A stretch of DNA of 37,720 nucleotides from Paenibacillus terrae (GTDB lineage Bacteria > Bacillota > Bacilli > Paenibacillales > Paenibacillaceae), in contig NZ_PNXQ01000013.1 of NCBI RefSeq assembly GCF_005217525.1, forward strand, positions 54,325-92,044, read 5' to 3'. The stretch's first letter is position 1, and every line of letters begins with the position of its first letter. Of the stretch, positions 1-7,384 are shown piece after piece. Under the pieces are notes generated by a model that had not been told where the DNA came from, searched no databases, and worked only from the letters and a program-made list of their open reading frames with translations. The position numbers were made by a program, and so were the translations under genes.

Positions 1-27
1 CCCTGATGAATAGGGGCTTTTCTTTTT
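1..27 (+). terminator. Terminator-like hairpin, left arm cut by window edge
   Basis: CCCT (1-4) pairs with AGGG (12-15) around a 7-base loop, followed by a T-rich tract (18-27). The left arm may extend beyond the window. It sits directly before the prkA-homologous sequence, where coding sequence for the middle of PrkA would be expected. I infer it ends a foreign gene lying to the left. Confidence 0.45.
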
Positions 28-1097
28 GTTATTTATTTTGGTTTTATGATGTAACAATCTACGAGCTGATCGTTGCCCATACCAATGAATCGGAGTATAG
101 AAGCTTTATCTCGAACAAAAAGAACGAGGCTCTGCAATCGCGGATGATCGTGATGCCGATTCCTTACAATCTTAAAGTTTCGGAAGAAGAAAAAATTTAC
201 GCCAAGCTCATTGAACAAAGCGACATGAAGCATATTCACATCGCCCCTCATGCGCTGCGGACGGCTGCTATTTTCTCTGTACTTACCCGCTTGAAGGAGA
301 CGAAGAAGCAGGGCATGGATCTAGTCAAAAAGATGCGTATGTATGATGGAGAAGAGGTGGAAGGCTACAAGGCAGCCGATCTGAAGGAAATGCAAAATGA
401 GTTTCTGGAGGAAGGCATGTCCGGGGTAGATCCAAGGTACGTCATCAACCGCATTTCCAGTGCGCTCATTAAACAAAATGTAGAATCCATCAATGCACTG
501 GACATTTTACGAGCCATCAAGGATGGTCTGGATCAGCATGCTTCCATTACGAAGGAGGAAAGGGAGCGCTATCTGAATTTCATTTCCGTGGCCCGTAAGG
601 AGTATGACGAACTGGCGAAAAAAGAAGTCCAGAAGGCCTTTGTGTATTCGTTCGAGGAATCAGCGAAGACACTGTTTGACAACTATCTGGATAACATCGA
701 AGCCTTCTGCAATTGGGTGAAAATCCGCGACCCGCTTACGGATGAGGAACTCGACCCGGATGAACGGCTGATGCGTTCGATCGAAGAGCAGATTGGGGTA
801 TCAGAAAATGCGAAAAAGGCGTTCCGCGAAGAAATTCTCATCCGGATTTCCGCTTACTCACGCAAGGGACGCAAGTTCGAATATCATCATCATGATCGGC
901 TGAGAGAAGCGATTGAGAAAAAGCTGTTCGCTGATTTGAAGGATATTGTGAAAATTACGACCTCGACCAAAACACCTGATGCTAATCAGCTCAAACGCAT
1001 GAATGAGGTGATTAAGCGATTGATTGAGGAACACGGTTATACAGGCGCCAGCGCCAATGACCTGCTTCGGTATGTAGGCAGTCTGTTAAATCGATAA
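6..1097 (+). CDS. prkA: PrkA serine protein kinase, C-terminal part only (interrupted gene)
   Basis: From about base 60 (AHTNESEY onward) the frame matches the C-terminal half of the PrkA/YeaG family, a AAA-type serine kinase/protease expressed in the sporulating mother cell and working with YhbH and SpoVR. About 345 residues match, ending in the family-typical ELRYVGSLLNR-like tail (here NDLLRYVGSLLNR). The full protein is about 630 residues, so roughly the first 285, including the P-loop, are missing. Codons 1-18 (FSFCYLFWFYDV) do not resemble PrkA and come from T-rich terminator-like DNA. The frame is open to the left edge, so the ATG at 6 is probably not a real start. Either the gene is broken, or it is split by an excisable element such as those in sigK or spsM. 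The left part is outside the window, so I cannot decide. Confidence 0.8.
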   Translation: MNRGFSFCYLFWFYDVTIYELIVAHTNESEYRSFISNKKNEALQSRMIVMPIPYNLKVSEEEKIYAKLIEQSDMKHIHIAPHALRTAAIFSVLTRLKETKKQGMDLVKKMRMYDGEEVEGYKAADLKEMQNEFLEEGMSGVDPRYVINRISSALIKQNVESINALDILRAIKDGLDQHASITKEERERYLNFISVARKEYDELAKKEVQKAFVYSFEESAKTLFDNYLDNIEAFCNWVKIRDPLTDEELDPDERLMRSIEEQIGVSENAKKAFREEILIRISAYSRKGRKFEYHHHDRLREAIEKKLFADLKDIVKITTSTKTPDANQLKRMNEVIKRLIEEHGYTGASANDLLRYVGSLLNR

Positions 1098-1204
1098 AAT
1101 TCGGTAAGCTTAAGGTAAGCAAAAGCAATAGGCTGGAGTAATGAGTTGTGATGGACGACGACGTAGCTGAGCGGAAATATCTATCGGTTGCGTAGCCTAT
1201 GAGG

Positions 1205-1254
1205 AATCCGGTAACAGCACTGGGAGTTTCAAGTGCTTGCTACCGGATTTTTTT
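1205..1254 (+). terminator. Rho-independent terminator after prkA
   Basis: AATCCGGTA...AGCACT (1205-1222) pairs with AGTGCTTGCTACCGGATT (1231-1248), followed by eight T. It is a strong hairpin with a T tract on the plus strand about 110 bases after the prkA stop. It also shows that the short reading frame spanning 1199-1405 is not a gene. Confidence 0.8.
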
Positions 1255-1328
1255 TATCATGAAGGAGTTATTTCAGGTGCTTGTCCATCATGGATATGCG
1301 AAAACTCACAATGAATTCACTAAATTTA

Positions 1329-1355
1329 TAACATTTTCCAAAAATGCACCGATAA
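1329..1355 (+). promoter_or_regulatory. Sigma-D-like (motility/chemotaxis) promoter
   Basis: TAAC (1329-1332), a 15-base spacer, then ACCGATAA (1348-1355). The sigma-D consensus in Bacillus is TAAA-N15-GCCGATAA, so this matches 3 of 4 and 7 of 8 positions with exact spacing. It lies 47 bases before the chemoreceptor gene, which fits because chemotaxis receptors are usually sigma-D dependent. Confidence 0.6.
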
Positions 1356-1401
1356 ATGTGGTAATGTTAAATGGATGTAAACTATTTATTGGAGGAACCT
1401 T

Positions 1402-2418
1402 ATGATTGATGTAGCTGAAAGTAGATTAAAACAGATTCAATATATTGGAATCACGGATGATGATTTGGCTTTATTGCATCTCCATCAGGGTTTGTTCCAA
1501 TCTGTTGTGAATGAAGTGGTGGATCGATTTTATGATCATGTGGAGAAGGTCCCGCACCTCATGTCGATTATCTCCAAATGGTCCAATATTGAACGTTTAA
1601 AGAAAACACAACGAGAATACTGGCTTTCTCTGGCAGATGGGAAAATAGATGAACCATTTATAGAGCACCGTCTTTTTGTAGGTCAGGTGCATTCCCGCAT
1701 TGGTCTGTCCTCGGATTATTATTTGGGCACATACATAACTTACTTGGACATTGCAGTAGATATTTTGAAGCATTCGGGGATCGACGATTGGTATTCGATT
1801 GTTCACGCTCTTTCCAAAATGTTCAATCTGGACTCCCAGCTTGTGCTGGAAGCTTATCAGAAGAAGGAAAAGGAGCAAATTAACGAGCTGGCCGCTGAGC
1901 AGACACAAGTATTAACCGTTGTTTCCCGAATTGCTCAAAATTTGACTGGTATGATTGCTGAATTGCGTGAAAATACAGATAATATAGCAGATAGTGCCCG
2001 TACAACAGCCTCTTCGCAGGAACATACGGAAGAATTGGTACAGCAGTTGGGCGATGAGATCAAGCATATTGAGCAGATGAGCGGCACGATTCGCGAGCTG
2101 TCGGATCAGACACACTTGCTGGGGCTGAATGCGGCGATTGAAGCAGCACATGCGCAGGAAGCAGGGCGAGGGTTTCAAATTGTGGCACAGGAAGTACGCA
2201 AGCTGGCATCCAATTCCAAGCAGGCGCAGGAGCAAATTCAGGGCAAGGTACTGGATATAGCCCGTATGCTGAACAGTGTGCAATCCGAAACGGCTGCCAC
2301 AACAGCCAGCGCCCGACAACAGGCCTTCAGTTCTGAGGAATTGGCTTCCTTCACAAAGCTGATCGAAAATATGGTGAAGGAATTGGAAACGCTTCAACAT
2401 CCCGGCGAAAGGATGTAG
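1402..2418 (+). CDS. hemAT: HemAT-like globin-coupled aerotaxis transducer
   Basis: A soluble haem-binding oxygen sensor that signals to the CheA kinase. Residues 1 to about 175 form a protoglobin sensor domain with a likely proximal haem ligand His97 in QVHSRIGL. Residues about 190-330 are a methyl-accepting signalling domain containing the hairpin-tip motif [20 protein letters not shown]. There is no membrane segment, as in B. subtilis HemAT. The protein has 338 residues against about 432 in B. subtilis, so the signalling coiled coil is shorter, a form common in paenibacilli to my knowledge. The start is supported by GGAGGA at 1391-1396. It is monocistronic behind a sigma-D-like promoter. 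Confidence 0.9.
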   Translation: MIDVAESRLKQIQYIGITDDDLALLHLHQGLFQSVVNEVVDRFYDHVEKVPHLMSIISKWSNIERLKKTQREYWLSLADGKIDEPFIEHRLFVGQVHSRIGLSSDYYLGTYITYLDIAVDILKHSGIDDWYSIVHALSKMFNLDSQLVLEAYQKKEKEQINELAAEQTQVLTVVSRIAQNLTGMIAELRENTDNIADSARTTASSQEHTEELVQQLGDEIKHIEQMSGTIRELSDQTHLLGLNAAIEAAHAQEAGRGFQIVAQEVRKLASNSKQAQEQIQGKVLDIARMLNSVQSETAATTASARQQAFSSEELASFTKLIENMVKELETLQHPGERM

Positions 2419-2448
2419 TTGTGAGAGGATAGAATGAGTTGTATCCCG

Positions 2449-2483
2449 GGGAGAGCTTTTTGAGGAAATAACGCTCTCCCTCC
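2449..2483. terminator. Hairpin between convergent genes
   Basis: GGGAGAGC (about 2450-2457) pairs with GCTCTCCC (about 2475-2482) between the HemAT gene and the convergent N-acetyltransferase gene. It has no good T tract on either strand, so its role as a terminator is only suggested by position. Confidence 0.35.
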
Positions 2484-2523
2484 ATGGAGGTCCAATCCAC
2501 GCAATCGAGGAAGAGCGTAATAC

Positions 2524-3396
2524 TTATAAGGAATTGATTGTTTTCTTCCATTCAGTATGAGCCGCAAAAACCCTTTTCCATAACTCGTCCCGTTCTTGGT
2601 GACTATAGTCCACAAGGGGCTCACCAAATACATCTGCCAACACTTCCAGCCACTGCGATTTATGATCCAGCTCTATTTTTTCCAATCCGTTCAGCCCGTG
2701 CTTTTTCCAAATACAGCCTCTTAGTTCATTCGTCTCTAATGCTTGTCTTTGCCGAATCAGAAACAGGTTGAACCATGGAGAATCCACTGAGCGGCTATAG
2801 AAATGATGTTTTGGCATAAACTCTTCCAAATCCCGAACAACCGCAGGGTCATAATCAACGCCAACAAATGAAGCCAGCGAATCATGCTCTAGCCGCCAGC
2901 CATTTGCAACAACCCCGGACTCCGTAACCTTATATTGAAGAGGGGCTTGTTCATAAGTGCCCATACGGAGTGGAACAGGCTCATATGGCATATCGCCTAA
3001 ACCAACATCAACAATCCATACTTCATCTTCGTGCTGCTCATTTAGCAAGTTCACGGTTAGCCCAAGGTGAAATGAATTGATGCGTGGCTCTGCCCCTAAA
3101 GGCTGAACCCCGGCGCGATGCAGGAAAACCTTGTAGCCTAGCGAATGTAGTAGTGCACTGAAGGCACCATTCAGATGAAAACAATAACCGCTTCTCCCCT
3201 GTAAAATAAGTTGAACGGATTCTTGGAAACCAATGGCAGCCGGCTTTCCTGCAAAAATGTCCACCGTTTGCCACGAAAGATGTTTCACATGGGCCTTATG
3301 CAGCTCAAATAAATAGGATTGGGTAGGAGGCAGAATGTCTTCAATTCCGATCCTGTTTAGATAAGCCTTTATCTCTTCTTTTGTCATGATGTACAT
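2524..3396 (-). CDS. Arylamine N-acetyltransferase
   Basis: Transfers acetyl groups from acetyl-CoA to aromatic amines or hydrazines in the cytoplasm. The Cys-His-Asp triad is visible: Cys72 in GRSGYCFHLN, His110 in RINSFHLGL and Asp130 in WIVDVGLGD. The length of 290 residues is normal for the family (about 250-290). The ATG at 3396 is preceded by GAGGTG seven bases upstream, and the ATG three codons later is a weaker choice. The gene stands alone. A perfect 18-base palindrome overlaps its likely -35 box, suggesting control by a dimeric regulator encoded elsewhere. The physiological substrate is unknown. Confidence 0.9.
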   Translation of the reverse strand: MYIMTKEEIKAYLNRIGIEDILPPTQSYLFELHKAHVKHLSWQTVDIFAGKPAAIGFQESVQLILQGRSGYCFHLNGAFSALLHSLGYKVFLHRAGVQPLGAEPRINSFHLGLTVNLLNEQHEDEVWIVDVGLGDMPYEPVPLRMGTYEQAPLQYKVTESGVVANGWRLEHDSLASFVGVDYDPAVVRDLEEFMPKHHFYSRSVDSPWFNLFLIRQRQALETNELRGCIWKKHGLNGLEKIELDHKSQWLEVLADVFGEPLVDYSHQERDELWKRVFAAHTEWKKTINSL

Positions 3397-3496
3397 GTGC
3401 AGTCACCTCTATTGTTAGTTTCCCCAATTCTCTTTTCGGAACTAATGATCCTGGAGTCTTATCCTCATTGTAGAAGGGGGGCGTACTGATAACAAT

Positions 3497-3527
3497 GCTA
3501 TAAATTTTTGATTGTACCGGTACAATC
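3497..3527 (-). promoter_or_regulatory. Promoter with 18-bp palindromic operator for the N-acetyltransferase gene
   Basis: On the minus strand, -35 TTGTAC (3520-3525), a 17-base spacer and -10 TATAGC (3497-3502). The -35 is embedded in the perfect palindrome GATTGTACCGGTACAATC (3510-3527). A repressor or activator dimer bound there would directly affect RNA polymerase. The spacing and symmetry are seen; the regulator is not identified. GntR/MocR-type proteins bind palindromes of this general kind. Confidence 0.5.
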
Positions 3528-3586
3528 AGTAAGTGGATTCGGTTCAGTGGCATGTAGATTTCCCATAATTAGTTGTCAGAACATAA

Positions 3587-3620
3587 AAAAACAGACCGTT
3601 TCGTCAGGTCTGTTTTCTTG
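3587..3620 (-). terminator. Terminator after the CotS-type gene pair
   Basis: AACAGACC (3590-3597) pairs with GGTCTGTT (3606-3613). Read on the minus strand the stem is followed by a run of T (complement of AAAAAAA at 3585-3591), giving a normal intrinsic terminator for the two minus-strand genes that end at 3641. The other side has TTTTCTTG, so it may also work from the plus strand. Confidence 0.75.
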
Positions 3621-3640
3621 TTTAGTTACAAGCCGACAGA

Positions 3641-4537
3641 TTATATCAGCGCTCTAAGCTCACGTCGGTATTTGTTTAGCTGTGCGAATGATGGAATAAC
3701 ACGTTTGGCAGAACGGATGCCGCCTATTCTGATGTTGCGGACCACATGATAGGGAGAGATCAAAAGCGTGTGAAGCAAATGTAAATCATGGGTGCTCAAC
3801 GGACGATATCGTTGATAGTAGTCGACCGCGCGCAGCATATTGGTCCCGTTCCAAAGAGAATTTCGATGTAGAAGATGGGATAAGTCTTTCATTCTTACGT
3901 GCAGGGAGCAATTTTCAAAATCGATTAAATGGATCTTGAGCCGTCTATCTTTAATCAGATTGGGGTAATTGTAATCGCCATGTATATATGCGCCTGCTTT
4001 TTGCTCCGAGACGATTGCTTCTCGAACCTTGGGCTGCTGTAAATGATTCGACACTTCTTCACAGAGAGCCACAAGATGTGCTGTGCCTTTGTAGGGACTG
4101 AGGCGTTTTTTGTATCCAGCTATTTCATCACCCAAGCCCTCGTAACGTATTCTGGCTGTGGGAGCTTCGGCGACAGGAAAGCCTACGGCGCTGGAGTGAA
4201 ATTTGGCTAAGGTGGAAATTCCCTTTTTGAAATCTATTTTTTTGGTGAAATTTGGTCTTCGTCCATCCACCCAATTGGTTAACGTATACGAAATGCCTTC
4301 ATGGGTCATATAAGCGGTTTTCTGCACTGTCGGATAGACCTTTTGACTACGGGTAAACCCGCGCTCATCCAGGAAGGACAACACGCGTGTAATAAAACGA
4401 ATTTCATCCTCCGGGAAGTTGTAAGGCTTTAAACAATAGGTCATGTTGGCGGTCTCAATCATGTATATGTCCTTCACTTGACGAGTATGTTGAATTTTGA
4501 TTCCGTACATCTGCTCAACGTTCGATAAAATCGACAT
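3641..4537 (-). CDS. CotS-family spore coat protein (APH/kinase fold)
   Basis: A 298-residue protein of the CotS/YutH group, which has an aminoglycoside phosphotransferase-like fold and is found in spore coats. The catalytic-loop motif HGDYNYPN (about residues 186-193) and the metal-binding LIDFEN (about 204-209) are present, so kinase activity is possible, but the CotS role is structural or unknown. I choose the ATG at 4537 because TGAGGA lies five bases upstream; the longer GTG start at 4549 would have no ribosome site. It follows the similar gene at 4556-5563 by 18 bases, so the two form an operon ended by the hairpin at 3587-3620. The low-specificity fold makes an antibiotic-resistance assignment unwarranted. 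Confidence 0.75.
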   Translation of the reverse strand: MSILSNVEQMYGIKIQHTRQVKDIYMIETANMTYCLKPYNFPEDEIRFITRVLSFLDERGFTRSQKVYPTVQKTAYMTHEGISYTLTNWVDGRRPNFTKKIDFKKGISTLAKFHSSAVGFPVAEAPTARIRYEGLGDEIAGYKKRLSPYKGTAHLVALCEEVSNHLQQPKVREAIVSEQKAGAYIHGDYNYPNLIKDRRLKIHLIDFENCSLHVRMKDLSHLLHRNSLWNGTNMLRAVDYYQRYRPLSTHDLHLLHTLLISPYHVVRNIRIGGIRSAKRVIPSFAQLNKYRRELRALI

Positions 4538-4555
4538 TTTGATCCTCACTTTCTG

Positions 4556-5563
4556 TTATGCATGGGCCCATTCCTGCAAAATACGAATGATTTGCAAACG
4601 AAGGGGCCACGATTGATCCCAATTGTCCAAGATCTCGCGGTCTCTTGATCGAGTCGGGTGTAGGGAGGCGTGCCATGCTTCACGTGGCAGCTTATATAAG
4701 GCTGTAACCATTTTTCGTTCAGTTCGGCTTAGTGGTTTGCGTTTTTGGTATCCCTTCAGCAAGGATTGCACAAATTTAGGATTGAATTGGGTCGTATTCA
4801 TAAGGGCCTTCGCCAGATCTGCATAGACTGAGCCGACCTTAACTCGATCCCAATCAATGATTTTGAGTTGACCATCATCTGAAATCATGACATTGGGGAT
4901 CGTGATGTCGCTGTGTATCAAAGAGGGGAAACGGTTTTCCTTCTGAAGCAGCTTAACAATGGATGTATCCTGCAAATCCTTCCATGCCTGTCTAGCTAAA
5001 CGTTTGCAGTTTTTTCCATGAGTGCTGTACCAGTTGCGGTATTCTTTGTCATGACGACTGATTTGTGTTATTTTTCGTTGAAAAAGACGGTCCTGTTTTT
5101 TCCATATTCGCAATTGTTGTAACGTAGGGGATTTCCCCCTTCCAATCTGATGCAAGCCAGTGGACGTGGCGTGAAGCGTGGCAAGTGCCCACCCAAGCTT
5201 TTCGAAATCTTCAGCATTTTCCAATCCCCGCCCCTTGATCCACTGACTCATATAAAATGGCGTTCCTTGAAATAAAGTCCATAGCTTCCCGGAATGTGTT
5301 GGGAGCCACGCGGGCATGTAGCTGTACTTTCTCTTTTTCAAAAGCCTGATCATGCTTGCTGCCTGCTCCATCTGCTGGATTGTATTGGAGTGGATCATCT
5401 TAGTACGGTTAAAGGGCTTTAATGCATAAGTTCCCTTTTTCGTTTTTACCTGGATTACTGCATTTTTTCGGTACATGGATGAGACCAAGCTTGATTTTAA
5501 CGGGATCAGGCCAAAACGACTGGTGATTTTGCGAATCTGTGCTTTGGTATAGGATTTCGCCAT
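4556..5563 (-). CDS. CotS-family spore coat protein, second paralogue
   Basis: A 335-residue protein with the same APH/kinase fold as its downstream neighbour. The catalytic-loop motif reads HSDITIPN (217-224), with Ser in place of the usual Gly, and the metal motif reads IIDWDR (235-240). The N-terminal third is lysine- and arginine-rich, as in other coat proteins. The ATG start has a GCGAGGT ribosome site about six bases upstream. It is the first gene of a two-gene operon, with paralogues lying side by side. A mother-cell sigma-E or sigma-K promoter would be expected in 5570-5700, but I could not find a convincing one. Confidence 0.7.
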   Translation of the reverse strand: MAKSYTKAQIRKITSRFGLIPLKSSLVSSMYRKNAVIQVKTKKGTYALKPFNRTKMIHSNTIQQMEQAASMIRLLKKRKYSYMPAWLPTHSGKLWTLFQGTPFYMSQWIKGRGLENAEDFEKLGWALATLHATSTGLHQIGRGKSPTLQQLRIWKKQDRLFQRKITQISRHDKEYRNWYSTHGKNCKRLARQAWKDLQDTSIVKLLQKENRFPSLIHSDITIPNVMISDDGQLKIIDWDRVKVGSVYADLAKALMNTTQFNPKFVQSLLKGYQKRKPLSRTERKMVTALYKLPREAWHASLHPTRSRDREILDNWDQSWPLRLQIIRILQEWAHA

Positions 5564-5879
5564 AAGTACCTCGCTTGATTTGTGATTAAATAAAAAGGTA
5601 ATCCTCTGTTAGTTATCAGTCTATTCATGATGAGGTAATAGGTGCTGTTTTAAAGGGCTATACACGTTCCTTCTAGATTTATGTTATATTTCTTTACATT
5701 AAAAAAACGTCTTTTCCTGAAAAGAGCGGTTTATTTGCGTTCCATTCGGTAAAAGGTTTAGTTTTGTTTATTTTTTTGGTACACTATCCTGAAAATTAAG
5801 TTGAGACGAAGGTACTAAGCAGAGAGTGCGTCAACGCTGGGCAGACTTATGATCGGTCTTGTGGCAGGGAGGAAAAGAC
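5564..5879. other. Intergenic region between divergent genes
   Basis: This 316-base A+T-rich gap separates the CotS-type operon from the response-regulator gene. It must hold both promoters. The only plus-strand candidate I see is TACACT at 5780-5785 with a poor -35. A weak hairpin, TCTTTT/AAAAGA, lies at about 5711-5726. There is no coding potential of note. Confidence 0.4.
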
Positions 5880-6566
5880 ATGGATAAAAAAATATTAATA
5901 GCGGACGATGAGCCCGGCATTCGCAATGCCTTGGCCTATGCGTTGCAAAGAGAAGGTTTTTTAGTAGAAACCGCTGTTGACGGGGAGGACGCATTGGAAA
6001 AAGTCCGTTTGTTTCACCCGGATGTGCTGGTGCTCGATGTGATGATGCCCAAGCTGGGCGGATATGAGGTGTGCCGTCGTTTGGAAAGTCGGAAGGGCAT
6101 CGGTATTCTGCTGCTGACTGCCAAAAACGATATCGTGGACAAGGTGCTCGGGCTGGAACTGGGAGCGGATGATTTTATGAGCAAGCCCTTTGATCTGCGA
6201 GAGCTGCTCGCCCGCATCAAGGCGCTGGTACGGAGGCTGGAACGGGAAGGAGCACCTGCGCCAGAGGGATCAGAAACGATACTTGGCCCGTTGCGAGTGC
6301 GTCCGTCCAGCAGGACGGCTGAACTGGAGGGAACAGTGCTGGAGCTGACACCCAAGGAGTTTGATGTGCTGGCACTTCTGGTGTCACACGCCGGGCGGGT
6401 GTACACACGGGACGAGCTGCTGCAGCAGGTATGGGGTTTCGATTATGCAGGTGGAACACGGACGGTGGACATTCACATCCAGCGCCTGCGCAAGAAGCTT
6501 GAGCCTTATCAGTCGTTATTGCAGACGGTATATGGAATTGGCTATAAGGCGGAAAAGATGCTGTGA
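5880..6566 (+). CDS. OmpR/PhoB-family response regulator, kinase partner missing
   Basis: A 228-residue DNA-binding regulator. The receiver domain (1 to about 118) has the acidic pair Asp9-Asp10, phosphoacceptor Asp53 in VLVLDVMMP and the conserved Lys of SKPFD. The C-terminal winged helix (about 130-226) ends in the usual GIGYKAEKM. The ATG at 5880 follows GGGAGGA by six bases and is preferred to the TTG at 5859. Such genes normally precede a histidine kinase. Here a GTG overlaps the stop codon (GTGA at 6563-6566) and opens a frame of about 20 plausible codons (NERRLLGAW...) before the sequence becomes unrelated. The kinase seems to have been deleted. The target genes are unknown. Confidence 0.85.
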   Translation: MDKKILIADDEPGIRNALAYALQREGFLVETAVDGEDALEKVRLFHPDVLVLDVMMPKLGGYEVCRRLESRKGIGILLLTAKNDIVDKVLGLELGADDFMSKPFDLRELLARIKALVRRLEREGAPAPEGSETILGPLRVRPSSRTAELEGTVLELTPKEFDVLALLVSHAGRVYTRDELLQQVWGFDYAGGTRTVDIHIQRLRKKLEPYQSLLQTVYGIGYKAEKML

Positions 6567-6616
6567 ACGAACGGCGGTTGCTTGGCGCTTGGCCCATCCA
6601 CTCACCATGTCGATTC

Positions 6617-6910
6617 TTAATCCAGGCGGACACGAGGTTCATCGTTAACGAGAAAGTCGTACCAGCGGTTGCGAAAACGAACCTGAGGCCCGTCTGCGGG
6701 TACGTGCGCCTCCATACGGAGCGCCTCAGGGATAGGACGCGGATGCTGGCTTTCCACCACGGCTCGATCCTCTTCCAGCACCCTGCTGCTATATCTGGAA
6801 AAAATCCGGCTCATACCCGGTACAAATTTGGAAAAATTACGTCCAGCCAGCCCGTAGATGGCGGTCACCTCCTGCTCAATTGAAACAGGTACCCTGAAAT
6901 TGGAAAGAGG
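6617..6910 (-). pseudogene. C-terminal remnant resembling a Rieske-type oxygenase
   Basis: A reading frame of about 97 codons, stopped at 6913 and ending naturally at 6617. It contains EDRAVVESQHPRP followed by RWYDFLVN, which resembles the C-terminal end of Rieske [2Fe-2S] ring-hydroxylating oxygenase alpha subunits. The Rieske cluster motif and the iron-binding region are absent, so only the tail remains. An AGGAGGTG at about 6866-6873 could mimic a ribosome site, but a tail alone would not be functional. The assignment is from memory of the motif and is tentative. Confidence 0.35.
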
Positions 6911-7047
6911 CTATATGAAATTAATCAATAGAAAAAGGAGTACCTCCCCAAATCTCGAAAGTGTTAAGCACCACACAAAACACAGAGATGAGAGGATGGA
7001 CTCGCTATGTCATATATTCGACACGAGAGGCAATATTTATATGAAAA

Positions 7048-7305
7048 GGGATAAAAGCACAACAACCCGATTACGCCTTCAAATATGCAACTCTGGATGC
7101 TGGGTATGATTATGAGCCGATCTACGAGCAAATTCGCCAAGCAAAAGCTCATGCGATCATCGCTTACAATCGACGACGTGAATCCGAATTAATGGGATTT
7201 GATGAGCATTTTTATTGTCCAACTAAGTGTAGCCGACCAATATTTGGTCCCAATAGAGTGGGTCAAGTGGGTTCCAAAGGAGTGGGCATTTTGGATTCTA
7301 ATTAA
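7048..7305 (+). pseudogene. Transposase fragment (DDE type)
   Basis: The frame reads PDYAFKYATLDAGYDYEPIY and then AHAIIAYNRRRESE...GFDEHFYCPT, typical of the central part of a DDE transposase of the IS4/IS1182-like groups, where the Asp of LDAGYD is catalytic. It is bounded by a stop just upstream (TGA at 7044). Sequence before the stop (about 6985-7045) continues a similar style in another frame, which suggests a one-base frameshift. After about 7225 the match is lost. I see no terminal inverted repeats. It marks past insertion-sequence activity in this gap. Confidence 0.55.
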
Positions 7306-7311
7306 GAAGTG

Positions 7312-7346
7312 TAAAAAGACGCATTCCGTTTTTTCGGACTACGCCT
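7312..7346 (-). terminator. Terminator of the yhbH-spoVR operon
   Basis: On the minus strand GCGTAGTCCG pairs, with one mismatch, with CGGAATGCGT around an A-rich six-base loop, followed by CTTTTTA (7312-7318 complement). It lies 40-70 bases past the spoVR stop. Confidence 0.6.
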
Positions 7347-7384
7347 TTACTTTCGCTATATACTGGTCGTTTGTTTCTATACAA

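Larger units (their letters stand above)
6567..7384. other. Gene graveyard between response regulator and spoVR
   Basis: An 800-base stretch with no intact gene. In order it holds the first codons of a possible histidine kinase (from GTG 6563), a reversed Rieske-oxygenase-like tail (6617-6910), a transposase piece (7048-7305) and the terminator of the spoVR operon. The pattern suggests successive deletions and insertions. Confidence 0.5.

Noticed and set aside
1128..1200. Possible structured RNA: ATAGGCT (1128-1134) and AGCCTAT (1194-1200) are inverted repeats just before a terminator
   Set aside because: Only seven pairs over 59 bases, with no recognisable RNA family and no clear promoter.
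1199..1405. 68-codon plus-strand frame between prkA and the HemAT-like gene
   Set aside because: Its start lies in the terminator hairpin at 1205-1254, it has no ribosome site, and its end overlaps the ribosome site and start of the next gene.
3641..5563. Aminoglycoside phosphotransferase resistance genes
   Set aside because: The fold is shared, but length, paired arrangement and basic N-termini fit the CotS spore coat family better, and no resistance context is present.
6014..6642. Ser- and Pro-rich minus-strand frames opposite the response regulator
   Set aside because: Composition typical of antisense reading of a G+C-rich gene; no start signals.
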